Assembly: GCA_973895155.1 (NCBI GenBank)
Contig: OZ316891.1
Span: 26,908,001-26,972,000, forward strand
Direction of reading: 5' to 3'
Source: Marsupella aquatica
Lineage: Eukaryota > Marchantiophyta
Length of the DNA stretch: 64,000 bases
A program made the translations under genes and the position numbers. The notes under the pieces were generated by a model, which had not been told where the DNA came from, did not search any database, and saw only the letters and a program-made list of their open reading frames with translations. This document shows positions 26,601 through 38,015 of this stretch, one piece after another. Positions within the stretch are counted from its first letter, which is position 1. Each line of letters opens with the position of its first letter.

Positions 26601-27764
26601 TGAGATTGCCACCAATGCATGAGTTTCTTTCTTGCCAAAAAGAAAGGAATCGTGGATAATATAATGGGGACACAAATAATGCAGATTCAAACTACTGTAG
26701 CTTTTCTTTACATCTTCTGTAGTTTTTATAATGTGGGACGGTGTTCACATTGTCGGTAAACATACAGTCAAACTGTTGCTGTTCATTCTCATGATTTCTT
26801 GTCGTTTCAAACTGTAAACCTTTACTTAAGGTTTAGAAAAGATTGGAATTAAATTTTTAGAGCCTGGGCCAAAAACATTCAAACATTGTTGTTATCGTGC
26901 TTTGAGTGGTGGGGTTTTGTAATGAATTGAGAGAATCAAACAAATGATCGTATTTAATGGCAACAATAATTCATAAACTGATGGAATTCAATTGGGCTCC
27001 CCTAAACCCTTGATCCTCTCAAGTTTTGAAGAAAACTACTACTCACCACTCAGATTTTTTGGTCAGATACATGCAATACATACATATCCAGTGGGAATCT
27101 GGAGTATTGACGAACTGTCCGACAGTATGTACGGTTGATGCACTCCTCGTGCTGAGTGTGAATATTTGCACAAACCTAGAATGGGTGCGGGTGCTCGTCA
27201 GCTTTGGAATAATCGTCCCACCCTGGGCTGCTTTCAATACATATATATCGACAAGTTCTACTTTTGAATCTCGTGTGAAGAGCAACTAGTATCTTATGCT
27301 TTTGGACAAACGATTACTGGAGAACAGTGCTGTCGGTTCTGTGTGAACTTACAGTGGCGTTTAACACACAACAATCTTATAGTAACCATCACAGTACAGA
27401 ATAGATACTCAGAGCAGCATATATGGCAGTCCGAAATCGTATGTATATTGCTATGTTCAAAAAATATTTTGTAAGTGTACATGTATCTTCTCAAATATGT
27501 ACAATAATGAACAAGTTTATAAATTAAAAACACTTAACTTCCAAATAGGAGTCAATCGAGTGTACTTACATGTGCCTGAGTAATTCTTTACAAAAGGAGA
27601 AAATGAAAGATCATTGAACCGACTTTAATCGGACAGAAATTAGTGCCAGTAAGGAAGTAGCAAAGTATGCCCGGAAGGGGGTGCATATGACTATCTGTGT
27701 AATTTTCGCGGACTCTACTATGGTACACTGCCGAAGGGAGTCAAGAAACGTCAGTAAAAGTTTT
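23626..27764. other. Gene-free interval right of the GT-1 gene
   Basis: No supported gene. It contains three short tandem variants of 'tttgtcccccaaactggtca' at about 24664-24735, and copy 3 of the dispersed repeat at about 25465-25650. The words 'aagatccaggtaaggt' and 'aagatccaagtaatgt' recur near 26480 and 26565. The right end should include the 3' untranslated region of the phosphatase gene. Confidence 0.5.
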
Positions 27765-30059
27765 CTATGAAGTAGGTCCCTTTGAGCCTGCTGTAGTCGT
27801 TAGGTACGCGGTATTACTGGGGTCACTCAAAGAGGTGATGAATACCTCATCCGCCACAACATCAACATCATCTTGGTTCCGGTGCCACACCCAACGTGCC
27901 GTGGTACTGCTTTGAATATCCAACTGACCAAATCCAAAGCTAGCCTCTCGGTAAAGTGACCATACTGGCTGTGGATTCATGTAACTGCAACACAAACGTG
28001 AAATTATTTATCATCTTAGTTGCTACAAGACATGTACAACTACAAGGTGTTGATAATCTACATTCGCATGTCGAGAGTTGATCTCTTACTTTTCAGCTAA
28101 ACGACTGCTTTACCAACATGAATACATAATGGAGGGGACAAAACCATGGTCTTGCCCATACAGGCTCCGTACCATGACCACAAAACACGTGTCTTACATC
28201 ACAACTGTGGTAACGGGAGAAGGTCTTACTTATTTGCTAATCCTTCACGATTTCCACCATCTCCAATATTGATGTGCATTATTCCTAGGGGATTCGGAAC
28301 TCCCCGGTACACTCGGGTCTGTGTAAGCAACCCATAACAATTGTTCAGAATCATTCGGCTTCTAGAAGTGCCTCCACTGGCGAATCTTGAAAAACCACCA
28401 AACCCATCAACACCAATCCAACTCTTCGTTTTTCACTGAATCCTCACATCGACATTGTGAGCTCATCGGCACTCAAGTTAGACGAGAGAGACTTCGACGG
28501 TTTATCGAGCCGATGGCAAAAATCACCAGGGATAGGTCCAAGAATCGGGAACAATGAATTCAACTTCGAAAGCAAGCCACCAAAAACTACAAAGACTGTA
28601 GATCTACCGAATTTCAAACCCAAAAGTGTGCAGATGAGACCCTTGTTCCATCACATTGGTTTGGCCTAGAGAACATACCGTGCGTTCATAGGCATGCACA
28701 TGCCCCGCAAATAAAATGTCCACTTTGGCAGCAAACAGCAACGGCTCTATTGAAGCCATCATTCCGTCTCCATCTCCCTGGTGGGCAGTGTTGCTATTGT
28801 ACCAGGGTGCATGCAGCACAGCTATGAGCCATGGGGTTTTTCCCCTATCAACCTTAGCCAAGTCTTGCTGCCATTACGGAAATGACGAACAAAACAGGCA
28901 ATGATTCAAAGAGTTAATCTTAAGTCATTTCCGGCGAAAGATACTCAAATTCCTTCACTGGCTACGCTACAAAGAATCGGTAACATTCACAAAAGAACAG
29001 AGCTCGAACTGGTTTATTAAAGAGTTTCGGTCGACAACTTTTGTTTACCTTAAGCCACTTGTATTGTTCTGAAGTTGAAGAGTAGTCTGCATATGAACCC
29101 AACATAAGAATATGGCAGCCTGCCACCTCAAAAGAGTAGAAAAGATTGGAAGATGAGCCACTCGCAGCAAAGGGCATGGACCAACGAGCGTTGTACGATC
29201 GGAAGGCCTCAATGAGGAGTGGAATATTCTCTTTCTCATGATTTCCCTGGGTAACCATCCACGGTCTCTGGCTGGCGAGAGGACTGACAAGCTCTCCAAA
29301 CGAATCCCACAGGGGCTGATAATAGTCCGCATACGACAAATCCCCAGAGTTAAGCAGCACGTCATAGGAGAGACTCTTCATATGCTGCAGCGTTGTAGTT
29401 GTCCAACCGGTTTGCCCCAAATCACCTGTCATTGACAATGCGAATGACACAATGAGGAAAGCCAGGTACTGAATCGAGAACCAACCATAATTCCCCAATC
29501 AGATAATATCGTAGCGACCTCGATCCATTTTACTGTCCAGCTCTTTCCAACGAAGCACTACTTGTGGAGCAACAAAGACCCGACCTCCTACTGTAGATCC
29601 TCCACCAGAACCAACGGTTGACTGGTAGTGTGAGGCCATGGAGAATGACAACTTATCCCGGGGCCCTTTTAAAAACCCAATGCAACCAAATATCTATTTA
29701 AGCTGACCAAAAAAGTCTTAAGATCGCAACAAGTGTCAGGAAAATCAGGGCAACTCACCAGCCACAGCAAAAGTTATGGGCACCTCGGGTCCCAGGGGAG
29801 GTGGTGTTTTGAAAGTGTACTCAGTGCTCCATCCTCCAAGATGATAGTAATATGTTGTATCATCTAGCAATGGTCCAATGACAACATCATGGATCTCCCC
29901 AGATTTGTAAAGGATGTAGGAGTACGAATTAGTAGTGCCCGATGTTTGGGAATTATATGCCCCCTTTGTCGTTCCATACTCCACAGTGCTCGGCTGTCCA
30001 GCTGTCTTGGTAATCCACGTTATGTGCATGTAGTTGGGTCCATTTAAGGAGATATGCAC
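27765..30059 (-). CDS. Purple acid phosphatase (plant PAP18/20/22-like), 5' exon missing
   Basis: Five exons join in phase: 30059-29759, 29425-29049, 28867-28679, 28318-28230 and 27984-27765, encoding the last 391 residues. They start at VHISLNGPNYM, where plant PAPs have '..QVHISL'. An Fn3-like N-terminal domain ends at FKTPPPLG. All five metallophosphoesterase motifs follow: GDLG, GDLSYAD, GNHE, the His of VLHAPWY, and GHVHAYERT. The C-terminal part has NIGDGGNREGLA and EASFGFG. These residues hold the Fe(III)-metal(II) centre that hydrolyses phosphomonoesters at acid pH. Family members are usually secreted or vacuolar. The exon for the signal peptide and the first 40 or so residues was not found. 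A hydrophobic Leu/Phe-rich frame at about 30400-30520 minus is a weak candidate, but it has no in-frame ATG. Confidence 0.9.
29499..29639 (-). other. 46-codon ORF inside a phosphatase intron
   Basis: An ATG frame (MASHYQSTVGSGGG... to DRGRYDII, then TGA) lies wholly in the intron 29426-29758. Its composition looks protein-like (VFVAPQVVLRWKELDSKMDR). It is followed in frame by a stop just before the next exon, so it cannot simply extend the phosphatase. It could be a fragment of another gene, a small peptide, or chance. I do not recognise it. Confidence 0.25.
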
Positions 30060-31018
30060 CTGAAGAATTATCCCAAACAGTGTCAGAACGCAACAAGTAT
30101 AATTGTCTATTCCTTCGTCCAAGTTTTTTAATCCACTTAGCAGAATTCAACCTTGACCATAGGTCAGGACACGGATTATTCTCGAAGCTAATGGACTGCA
30201 TAAGATCAGCACTACGATCTGGTCAGAGATTTGGTCATCTGCTGCAAAATTACTCTCTTATTTTAGCTGCGATTATGTGAAAATTGAAAAAGGATTCCGC
30301 GCAACATTCGGGGTATTTCCAAAGAAGTTAAATTGGCTCGAACATTAGCAGAGTTTCTTGCATTGCACTGGCTTGAAAACATCCTTTGAGAACCACATCC
30401 TGTTCTACACGGCCATTATTGCTAATCGGAAGATGCACGCTTGAAAAAATGCGCCAGTTCAAGTACGAGGAAGGAAAGAAGAATAACGGGGAGAAGAAGA
30501 AAGCGGCAGCAAGGAGCAAGAACGTTCGGCACGCATTAAAAGAAAGTCATCTCAGGAGACCTAAAAATGGCCAGAGGAACAGATAGGTTTCATACCCTAC
30601 TGCGTGTAACATTGGTACTCTGATCCTTCACTAGATGTTTTCCAAATAATGAGCGAATGGGGTGTAGTGATTGGCGAACCTTTTCACGTCAAGCCATTAT
30701 GCTTCATGGCAAACCTAGACCTCCCTTTGAGGACCAACCCTATCATTCAAGGAATTAACTGAAAACCCCTCAGAAGAGACTGTACTCCTTTCGAGCCGGA
30801 AGGAAATAAAACAGGCCCTTCTTTGATTGCTTGATTGCTTCATGGAATGACTGTTTGCTTCTAATGTCTGGAAATAGTCAAATTCATGAAAGACCCCTTC
30901 CAAATCCCAGACGCAATTCAATGTAGAATTCAGTTCAATTCATCCCCAAAACTCAAAACTCGCAACCAGAGAAGACAGCCAATTACTTCATTGTCTGCAT
31001 TCCTTTAATTGTATTTCC
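30060..31018. other. Interval holding the unfound first phosphatase exon
   Basis: By family comparison the signal-peptide exon of the purple acid phosphatase should lie here. I could not fix it. Open frames such as 30715-30921 minus do not resemble the family's N-terminus (RPxPR and similar). Confidence 0.4.
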
Positions 31019-31426
31019 CTATGACCAACTGACCACACAATCAGCAGCAGCAGCACCGACCTGAGTGGGCTCATTGTTACCCTTGTCCATCTTCAAAGTT
31101 TTGACCATCTTGTAACCGAGATCGGGCCTCGTCCCAGGCCTCGTGTAACTCGACGTCCCGCTCTGCTCCCCCGGCGAGAAGGATGGACGTGCCGCGTCGT
31201 CGACAGCATCTGTCTGAGACATGATCAAAGCCAAAATCACCAGCAACGAAATCGCCACAATTCCAGCTCCACCTCCAGCAGCAGACGGGTCTCTCCTCTT
31301 CCATTCCGGCTCCCTACACCTCTTCCCGTAATATATATCACAGCCAGGTCGAATTGCCCTGTCCTCGCTCAACTTTCCTGTCTCATTCCGTCCAATTCTC
31401 CCCATGTTGACAGATCTGCTCGACAT
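31019..31426 (-). CDS. Possible small single-pass membrane protein, unrecognised
   Basis: A single-exon frame of 135 residues starts at MSSRSVNMGRIGRNETG. A second ATG lies 7 codons in. A Cys-containing basic stretch (CDIYYGKRCREPEWKRRD) is followed by one hydrophobic segment (AGIVAISLLVILALIM, about residues 55-70). After it comes a Ser/Pro/Thr/Gly-rich tail. The DNA is CpG-rich relative to its surroundings. No family is recognised. A longer frame on the opposite strand (31404-31952) overlaps only its start. It might be a real gene or the leader exon of a longer one. Confidence 0.4.
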   Translation of the reverse strand: MSSRSVNMGRIGRNETGKLSEDRAIRPGCDIYYGKRCREPEWKRRDPSAAGGGAGIVAISLLVILALIMSQTDAVDDAARPSFSPGEQSGTSSYTRPGTRPDLGYKMVKTLKMDKGNNEPTQVGAAAADCVVSWS

Positions 31427-32124
31427 GTTCTCTTCGTCTTCACGCTCTCCCACGAGAGCCCGAAAGTGTGCTGTCCTCGACACCACTCAAGGACTACAGG
31501 AGCATATGCTACGAGATATCCACCGATATCCGCCTAGAATATCCAATATACGCCCTCGCTTCGGTGTAGTCGTGGACCTCACTCCGTCAATCGCGTCAGG
31601 TCACAGAAGAAGTGCTCATTGTTTACGGGAAAGCAAGATCGGCGATGTGCATGCTCCGCCCGATTTCAATAATTCATTTTTCACAGAGTCCAATACCCGA
31701 AAGGTCGACGATGAGTGTGGGCCAAACCTGATTATCTCTCTCTATCAAGAATGCCCGGAGCCATTCAAGGTTCCTGTGGGTGGGGGGCTTGTCCGTGAGC
31801 TCGTTCAAGTCCGCATATCTCGGCGGGATGCCATTCAATCCTTGTGTGCAATTAAGCTACGGGTCCTGCTGCTCCATCACGCCGCTAGGGCAAGCAAACG
31901 CAAACAGAGATGCCGTGGAACATCGACAGAAGCTCGTTCCAGTTGGGGCTAAGATGCGGAGACGAAGATCGGTATCCACAAGCTTGCTTTGCGTCTGGGG
32001 TTTGCCCGCAATTCGCCATCTCCAAACGAATGGTGGGCTTCCAATCTTCCATGACGTTGTTTGTTGCTTCACTTTCAAGAGTTCGTGGCGGTGATTTGCC
32101 TCTATGTTGACTCATCACCTGTTT

Positions 32125-33490
32125 ACTAACCTGCCCCCAAACAAAATTAATTATGAAAGTGTCCCCCATTTCATATTGGAGTTGATATTAAGTCATGACG
32201 TGTCCCCCATTTCATATTGGAGTTGATATTAAGTCATGACGTGTCCAGCATTCCATATAGGAGTTGATATTAACTCATGACGTGTCCAGCATTCCATATA
32301 GGAGTTGATATTAGCTCATGACGTGTCCAGCATTTCATATCGGAGTTAATATGAACTCATGATGTGTCCCCCATTTCATATAGGAGATAATGTGTCCCCC
32401 ATCTCATATAGGAGTTAATTAATATTAACTCATGACCGGTCCCTGTTGCCATTGGATAGCCTTAACCTGTTGTGACCCCATCGGCCCCCTTCCCCGTTGC
32501 GGAGCACAGCTGCAGGCCTGGGAGGGGGGAAGACAGGTCAGGCTGTGTCTAAGGGCTGTCTTGCATATGAACCTGCTAGCGGGAACCAGGGGTCCCCCCA
32601 CTATATTGCACCCTCAAAAGGGTTAAATAGATTTTTTTCAATCTAGAGTCCATACTTGCATTCCACTAACAGGTTCATATGCAAGTCCTGAAAAATGCAA
32701 CCCTTAGCAGCCCACAGATGTCGGGAAAAAGTGTGGACCCAGGATCTAAACACAATCAAGAACAACTTGCATGTGAAGTCCTTATTCAGTCGGATCTACT
32801 GTCATTCTGTTTTATTCAAAGTTCAAAGTTCCAGACCTCAAGGGTTCAAATTTCCGGCCTTTGCCCTTGCATATCCTCCAAAGACACCATCAGGACTGCC
32901 GGCTTGTCGCTTTGCTTAGAGATGCCACTGGTTCAATTGAGGGCCAAAATCACATGCAAGATGGCCCTAAGGTCTGTGTTCCATTCACCCTCCTTTCTGG
33001 CCTACCCCCATTGTGTGGCCCTCTCCAGGATTGTCGGAGCGAATGACAGACCTTTGCCATTTTGGGGGTCACCCTTGAACAGATGGCCAAACGGGAAGGC
33101 AGCGAGGCCCTAAAAGGCTGATGAAGTCTTCCCCTTTCTGTTTGATGACTTCTTTCCTGGCCAAAAACAAGCGGCAGAGTTAGGTGTGGTTTTGCATGAA
33201 AAAACAATGGGGCAAACAAACACAGGTTTTCTTGCATTTTCCTGATTAAAAATAAGGGCCGAGACTTTTGGATTTTTGTGAGGGGAGTGTGGAGCAAAAA
33301 CTATGTGTTGCTGCCCCTCCCGGGCCTACAACTTTGCCCTGCAATGGGGAGGGGGAAGGGGGCTGATGGGGTCACTGCAGGTTGAGGCTAGCCAATGGCA
33401 CAGGGACCGGTCATGAGTTAATATGTAACTCATACATGAAATGGTGGGCCAGTTGATAATTAATTTGGGGGGCACAGCAGTAATATCGGG
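32125..33490. mobile_element. Foldback element with long tandem-repeat arms
   Basis: The two sides are inverted copies. Left 'catgaccggtccctgttgcc' (from 32434) matches the reverse complement of right 'ggcacagggaccggtcatg' (to about 33412). The match runs inward for about 100 bp ('gaccccatc.gcccccttcccc', 'ggcc.gggagggg'). Outward, the right arm holds one 41-bp unit plus the flank, while the left arm holds about seven units. The outermost shared words are 'gcccccaaa' and 'aattaattat'. The interior (32530-33300) has no transposase and contains a smaller inverted pair ('ttgcatatgaacctg' near 32562 and 'caggttcatatgcaa' near 32670). The class could be Mutator-like or foldback; target duplications were not resolved. 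Confidence 0.65.
32160..32440. repeat. 41-bp tandem array, seven units
   Basis: Units start 'tgtcc(ccc/agc)atttcat' at 32160, 32201, 32242, 32283, 32324, 32365 and 32393. They carry 'ggagttgatatta' and end 'ctcatgacg'. The sixth is shortened. It forms the left arm of the foldback element. Confidence 0.9.
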
Positions 33491-33570
33491 TAGTTTGGGG
33501 TTAGTAAAAAGCTGTTAATCTCAATGGCTTTGCTGATGGCATCAAATTTGTTTTATCAGACCGTCTATTT

Positions 33571-34015
33571 GCCTAAGTGCACCGTGTAAACGAGCATCTC
33601 CACCCTTCACTAAAATTGGAAAAGGCCTTGTTCAACCGAGTGTTCAATCCATCCATTTACTGTAATGTGATCCAGATATATAATATTTGTATGAGACAGC
33701 CATTGTGCCTAAATCCACTGTGTATAAGAGCATGTATGACCCTCCTCTGAAATGGAAAAATTCATGTCCAACCCGTCTATTCACTGTAATGTGATCCAAA
33801 TAATTTGTTTTTATCAGACTGTCATGTTGGCTAAATGCACCATGTATCACAGAATCTCCAATCCTTCAATGAAATGGAAAAAGCCATGTCCAACCATCCA
33901 TTCACTGTAATGCTATTCTTGCCTAAACCACTGTGTATCAGAGCACCTCCAACCCTTCACTAATTTAAAGTGGAAAAAGTCATGACCAACCTGTCCATTC
34001 ACTATCATGCAATCC
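33571..34015. repeat. Degenerate tandem array, about 90-136 bp units
   Basis: Four units start '(g)gctaaatgcaccgtgta' at about 33571, 33707, 33828 and 33920. Each contains a variant of 'gagcatctccacccttcact', 'tggaaaaa.tcatgtccaacc' and 'cattcactgtaatg.gatcc'. The 'gagcatctcca' word resembles termini of plant MITEs, so the array may descend from such an element. Confidence 0.75.
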
Positions 34016-34520
34016 ACATTTTGGCAGAGTACTGTTCGCAACAAGTAGTGTTACTCATACTAATTTGAGTGAAAGAACACTGTGGGCTCTACTCATAAAT
34101 CAATTCCACTAACACTAATTCTGCATTCATGAATTAATGTTACTTTGGACTAGTGGGAAAAAAACTATTTTGAAAACTTGAGAAGGATTAGTGCTACTTT
34201 GGACTCAAGGTCATGTTCACCAAAATACTTTGTAGTAACACTAACTTTTGCATAACACTTATTGCGTTAAACAGTGTAGATTTTCTGGTAACTCAAACTG
34301 TATTTGGGGCAAAATACAGTCCTAGCTTGAACACCAGTGCTTATGCACAGGAAGGGCTCCCCATGTTCACGATCCCCATGCCCATTGTTACCTTGTATGT
34401 AAAGATCCCCACGCCCATTGTTACCTACAAAATATTTTATCACCATATAATTTATGGCCTCTGACTTATTGTACGAAGTAGGCCATGAATGATAACCTTT
34501 GATTCTGAATCTAGTATAGA
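34016..34520. other. Gene-free interval
   Basis: This is AT-rich DNA with a local duplication of 'gatccccatgcccattgtta' type (near 34373 and 34403). No gene is seen. Confidence 0.5.
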
Positions 34521-35035
34521 CTAGCCCGATGCTTGAGTACGTGTGCGTAGCACAAAAGATGTTGAGGTGAGAAAAATGTCAAGGTGAGATAAAGATGTCG
34601 AGATGAAAAATATCTCAATGAAAGAAAAAGATGTTGAGGTGAGGAAAGGAAGTCAAGGTGAGAAAAACATGTCAAGGTCGAGAGAAAAGATGGCAAGGTG
34701 AGAAAAAGACATAAAGATGAGGAAAAAATGTCAAGGAGAGAAATTAAGTTGAGGTTGAGGGAAAGATGTCGTGGTGAGAAAAAGATGGTGAGATGAGAAA
34801 AATATATGATGTCAAGGTGAGAAAAGATATCGAGGACCGGTGAGGGAAACGATGTCAAGCCAAGTGAGAAATAATCTCCAGGAGAGAAAAATATCTCAAT
34901 GGTGGGCAAATATGTAGTGATGAGACAATGAATGATGTCAATGTGAGAAAAAGATGTCAAGGCAAGGTCAAGAAGTTAAGGAGAGATAAATACGTAAGAT
35001 CAGAAAAATATGTCAAGGCGATGCAAAAACACATA
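34521..35035 (-). mobile_element. Minisatellite block B with Helitron-like 3' end
   Basis: Reading the minus strand, units of 'tttctcaccttgacatctt' (about 19 bp) end at a small hairpin (gtgc tac gcac), then 'gcatcgggctag' with T next. The element end is at 34521. It is the same architecture as blocks A and C. No protein gene is present. Apparent open frames here (Ser/Phe/Leu repeats) are translations of the minisatellite. Confidence 0.45.
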
Positions 35036-36342
35036 AGCTTTGTAATGTAGTTGTTGAGGCATGATATGTGTGATTCCTACCATGTAGTTGTTGTGGTCGT
35101 GCTCAATAACCTGTGCATTGAACAGAGAAATTGGAGACACGATAAAACGCTCATCGCATCATAGAGTCCAAACATAACTAAGTGACAGGAATTTATTTCT
35201 TTTTAAGTTTTAAATTTTTAAGAAATATATATTCTATATTCTATATTTTTATTTTTATATAATTTAAAAGTTTTACAAAACTTTTCAAACTTTTTTTACA
35301 ATTATTTTAGTTTAGATTAATTTAATGTAAACAAATTTAATTATTTTTCAATTAAGGTTTTTATCTTGGGCAGGTAAGGGCAGGGTAAAGGGGAGTTTGG
35401 GCAAACATTTATTTTAGAACGAGGTTTATGGATAGATCTGACTATATTGAAAAACAATATTTTGATGAAGGTGGGTGGTTAGTTCTTGTTTTTTCTTCTT
35501 GCTTGGAAAACAGGGGTCACCAAATAATTCACTTTTGGTTTATTCTTTCCATTTTTAGGTTTTCATTTTTTCACCCAAAAAAGAACGCCAAATTTGAATG
35601 ACGACCACTGCATTTTTTGGCGCAACATTTTTGGCACAACAATGTATTATAATTTTTGATTGACTTTATACTGGGTTTGTTGTTGGATTTTCAAGACTAT
35701 ATTTTAGGGTGGTGTGAAGTTGACTAGGGACCCCCATGGGAAGCTCCTTCCAAAATCTCTAGCGCCATGTTGAGCCACATCATATTTAGTCACAAACAGG
35801 AACATGATGTTCTCTACAAGAAACAAACAGAACTATTCATGTTTGATGCAAGGCAAGGAAAAACAGTTATAGTTAGTAGCAGTACAAAGATCAAAAATTA
35901 GAAAAATAAGATTTAGAACAACAAACAATTGGGTAAACATAATTACCCTTTGGATGTCTTTTCAATGATATGTTTAAAATACTTTTTTTTTAAATTTTTT
36001 TTTGCAAGATTTTGAAAAAACCAACCAACCAAAATATAAATACTTACAATGAAATAGGGAGGCCAGAAATTTTGGGCAAAAAAATAAACATGGGTTGAAT
36101 TGGGTGTTCAAATATTGAATCGGGTGTTCAATTGTTTACACATTTCACTTTCACATTCGGAAGATTGCATTTTTGACATTTTTCATTCATTTTGCCCCTT
36201 TTCTTCTTGGGAGAAAGACTGCAATGCTCCCCATTGACAGTGAGCTCCCCAGTCACTTCAAGGTACCCATTTACATCAATTTGCAGGTAGTTTTCCTTAG
36301 GAATGGCTACATAGTTGCAATTTTGAGTTGATTTATGACAGA
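35036..36342. other. AT-rich gene-free interval
   Basis: No gene. It is very AT-rich at 35200-35345. A segment near 35727-35790 is an inverted, diverged copy of about 5640-5700. Confidence 0.5.
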
Positions 36343-38015
36343 CAAGCCCGATGCCCGTGCGTTGCACGAAAGATGTCAAGGTGATAAAAGGTGTCGAGAA
36401 GAGAAAAGATGTCGAGCTGATAAAAGATGTCAAAGAGAAAAAAATGGCAAGGTGAAAAAAGATGTCGAGGTGATAAAAGATGTTAAGGGGAGAAAAAATG
36501 TCAAGGTGAAAAACGATGTGAAGGTGAGAAAAGAAGTCGAGGTGAGAAAAAGATGTCGAGGTGATAAAAGAAGTCGAAGAGAGAAATGTCAAGGAGAGAA
36601 AAGATGTCAAGGAGAGAAAAGATGTCGAGGTGAGCAAACAATGTCGAGGTGATAAAAGAAGTCAAAGAGAGAAAAAGATGTCGAGGAGAGAAAACCTGTT
36701 GAGGTGAGAAAAATTTGGGAGAAAAACATGACTTGTCCAGGTTCAGAGAAAAGATATTGAGGAGAGAAATAGATGTTGAGAAAAAAATTGAGGAGAGAAA
36801 ATATGTCAAGCTGAACAAAAGATGTCGAGGAGAGCAAAATATGTTGAGGAGAAAAACGTGTGCCAAGGAGAGAAAAAAATGTTGAGCAAGAAAAGATGTA
36901 AAGTAAAGCAAACGATGTTGAGGTGAGAAAATAAACTTGACACTTTTCCACCCTTAACCGTGAACGGAAGGGGCAATATGAAGCCTCTCCCTCCCTCTTT
37001 TCCCATCCATGTGCCCTCCCTTCCCTTTTCTCCTTGCCTCTCCCCCTCTTTGTTTTGCTTCCAAGGATTTTTTTTAGATGATAAACTTCAAATTTTGTAA
37101 GACAATTGCGTTGAACGAAAGATGTCAAGGAGAGAAAAAATGCTGAGGTTAGCAAAAGATGTTGAGGGGAGAAAAGATCAAGGTGAGCGAGATGTTAAGG
37201 AGAGAAAAAATGTTGAGGAGAGAAAAAGATTTTGAGGAGAGAAAAGATGTCATGGAGGAAAAGATGTTGAGTAGAGAAAAAGATGTGGAGATGAGATTGA
37301 AATAGATTCCAAGGAGAGGAGAGAAATGGTGTTGAGGAGAGAAAAGATGTTGAGATGAGAAAAACATTTCAAGGAGACAAAAGATGCTAAGGTGAGCAAA
37401 AATATGTCCAGGAGAGAAAAAATATATATGGAGAGAGAAAGATTTTGAGATAAGAAAAGGGTGTTTAGGCGAGGTAAAGATATCAAGGCAAGAGAAGATG
37501 TCATGGGAGGCGACAAAGATGACATAGATGAAAATGTAAGCTACCTAAATACAAATATGAGGACATGTCGAAGACATTAATACCACACTCATACATATAT
37601 CAACCTCATCATATAGAACATTGTTGGTCAACCTTGCAAGACCCTCCCCATAATCCGGAAGCAAGACCTTAATACTTGTAGAAGATGTCGGGGTGACGAA
37701 AAGATGTCCAGGTGAGGAAAAAATGTTGAAGGGAGCAAAAGATATCAAGTAGAGGGGAAGATGTCAAGGCAACACAAAGATGTTGAACTGATGCAAAGAA
37801 ATGTAGGCAAGTGTTCCTGACAATTGAACACCCGATATCAAGTAGAGGAAAAGATGTCAAGACAAAGTCGAGGTGAGGAAAGTATGTTGAGGAAAGAAAA
37901 GATTTTGAGGCTAGGAAAAGATGTGAAGGCAAGACAATGATGTCGAGGCAAGGGATAAATGGCAAGGGAAGACAAAGATGTCAAGGCAACGCAAATAAAT
38001 AAAGGCGAGCTCATT
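36343..38015 (-). mobile_element. Minisatellite block C, multi-part, with hairpin boundary
   Basis: In the plus direction it opens with 'gcccgatgcccgtgcgttgc', whose core CGTGC-GTT-GCACG is a perfect inverted repeat. Three stretches of 'aaagatgtcaaggtgagaa' units follow (about 36364-36935, 37110-37530 and 37680-38015). The second begins with a variant, 'ttgcgttgaacgaaagatgt', and the block closes near another variant, 'catgcattgcacaaaa', at 38019. This suggests nested or repeated copies of one element. The end reads CTTG rather than CTRR, so the Helitron match is imperfect. Confidence 0.45.

Noticed and set aside
31404-31952. 182-codon plus-strand frame
   Set aside because: No motif. It overlaps the start of the minus-strand membrane-protein frame, which has a better composition.
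32160-32440. CRISPR-like regular array
   Set aside because: The 41-bp units abut without unique spacers and belong to a transposon arm in a eukaryotic genome.
32820-32900. tRNA-like B-box word 'gggttcaaatttcc'
   Set aside because: No matching A box or cloverleaf arms are seen around it.
34511-34960. 149-codon minus-strand frame
   Set aside because: It is the same minisatellite read-through as in block C.
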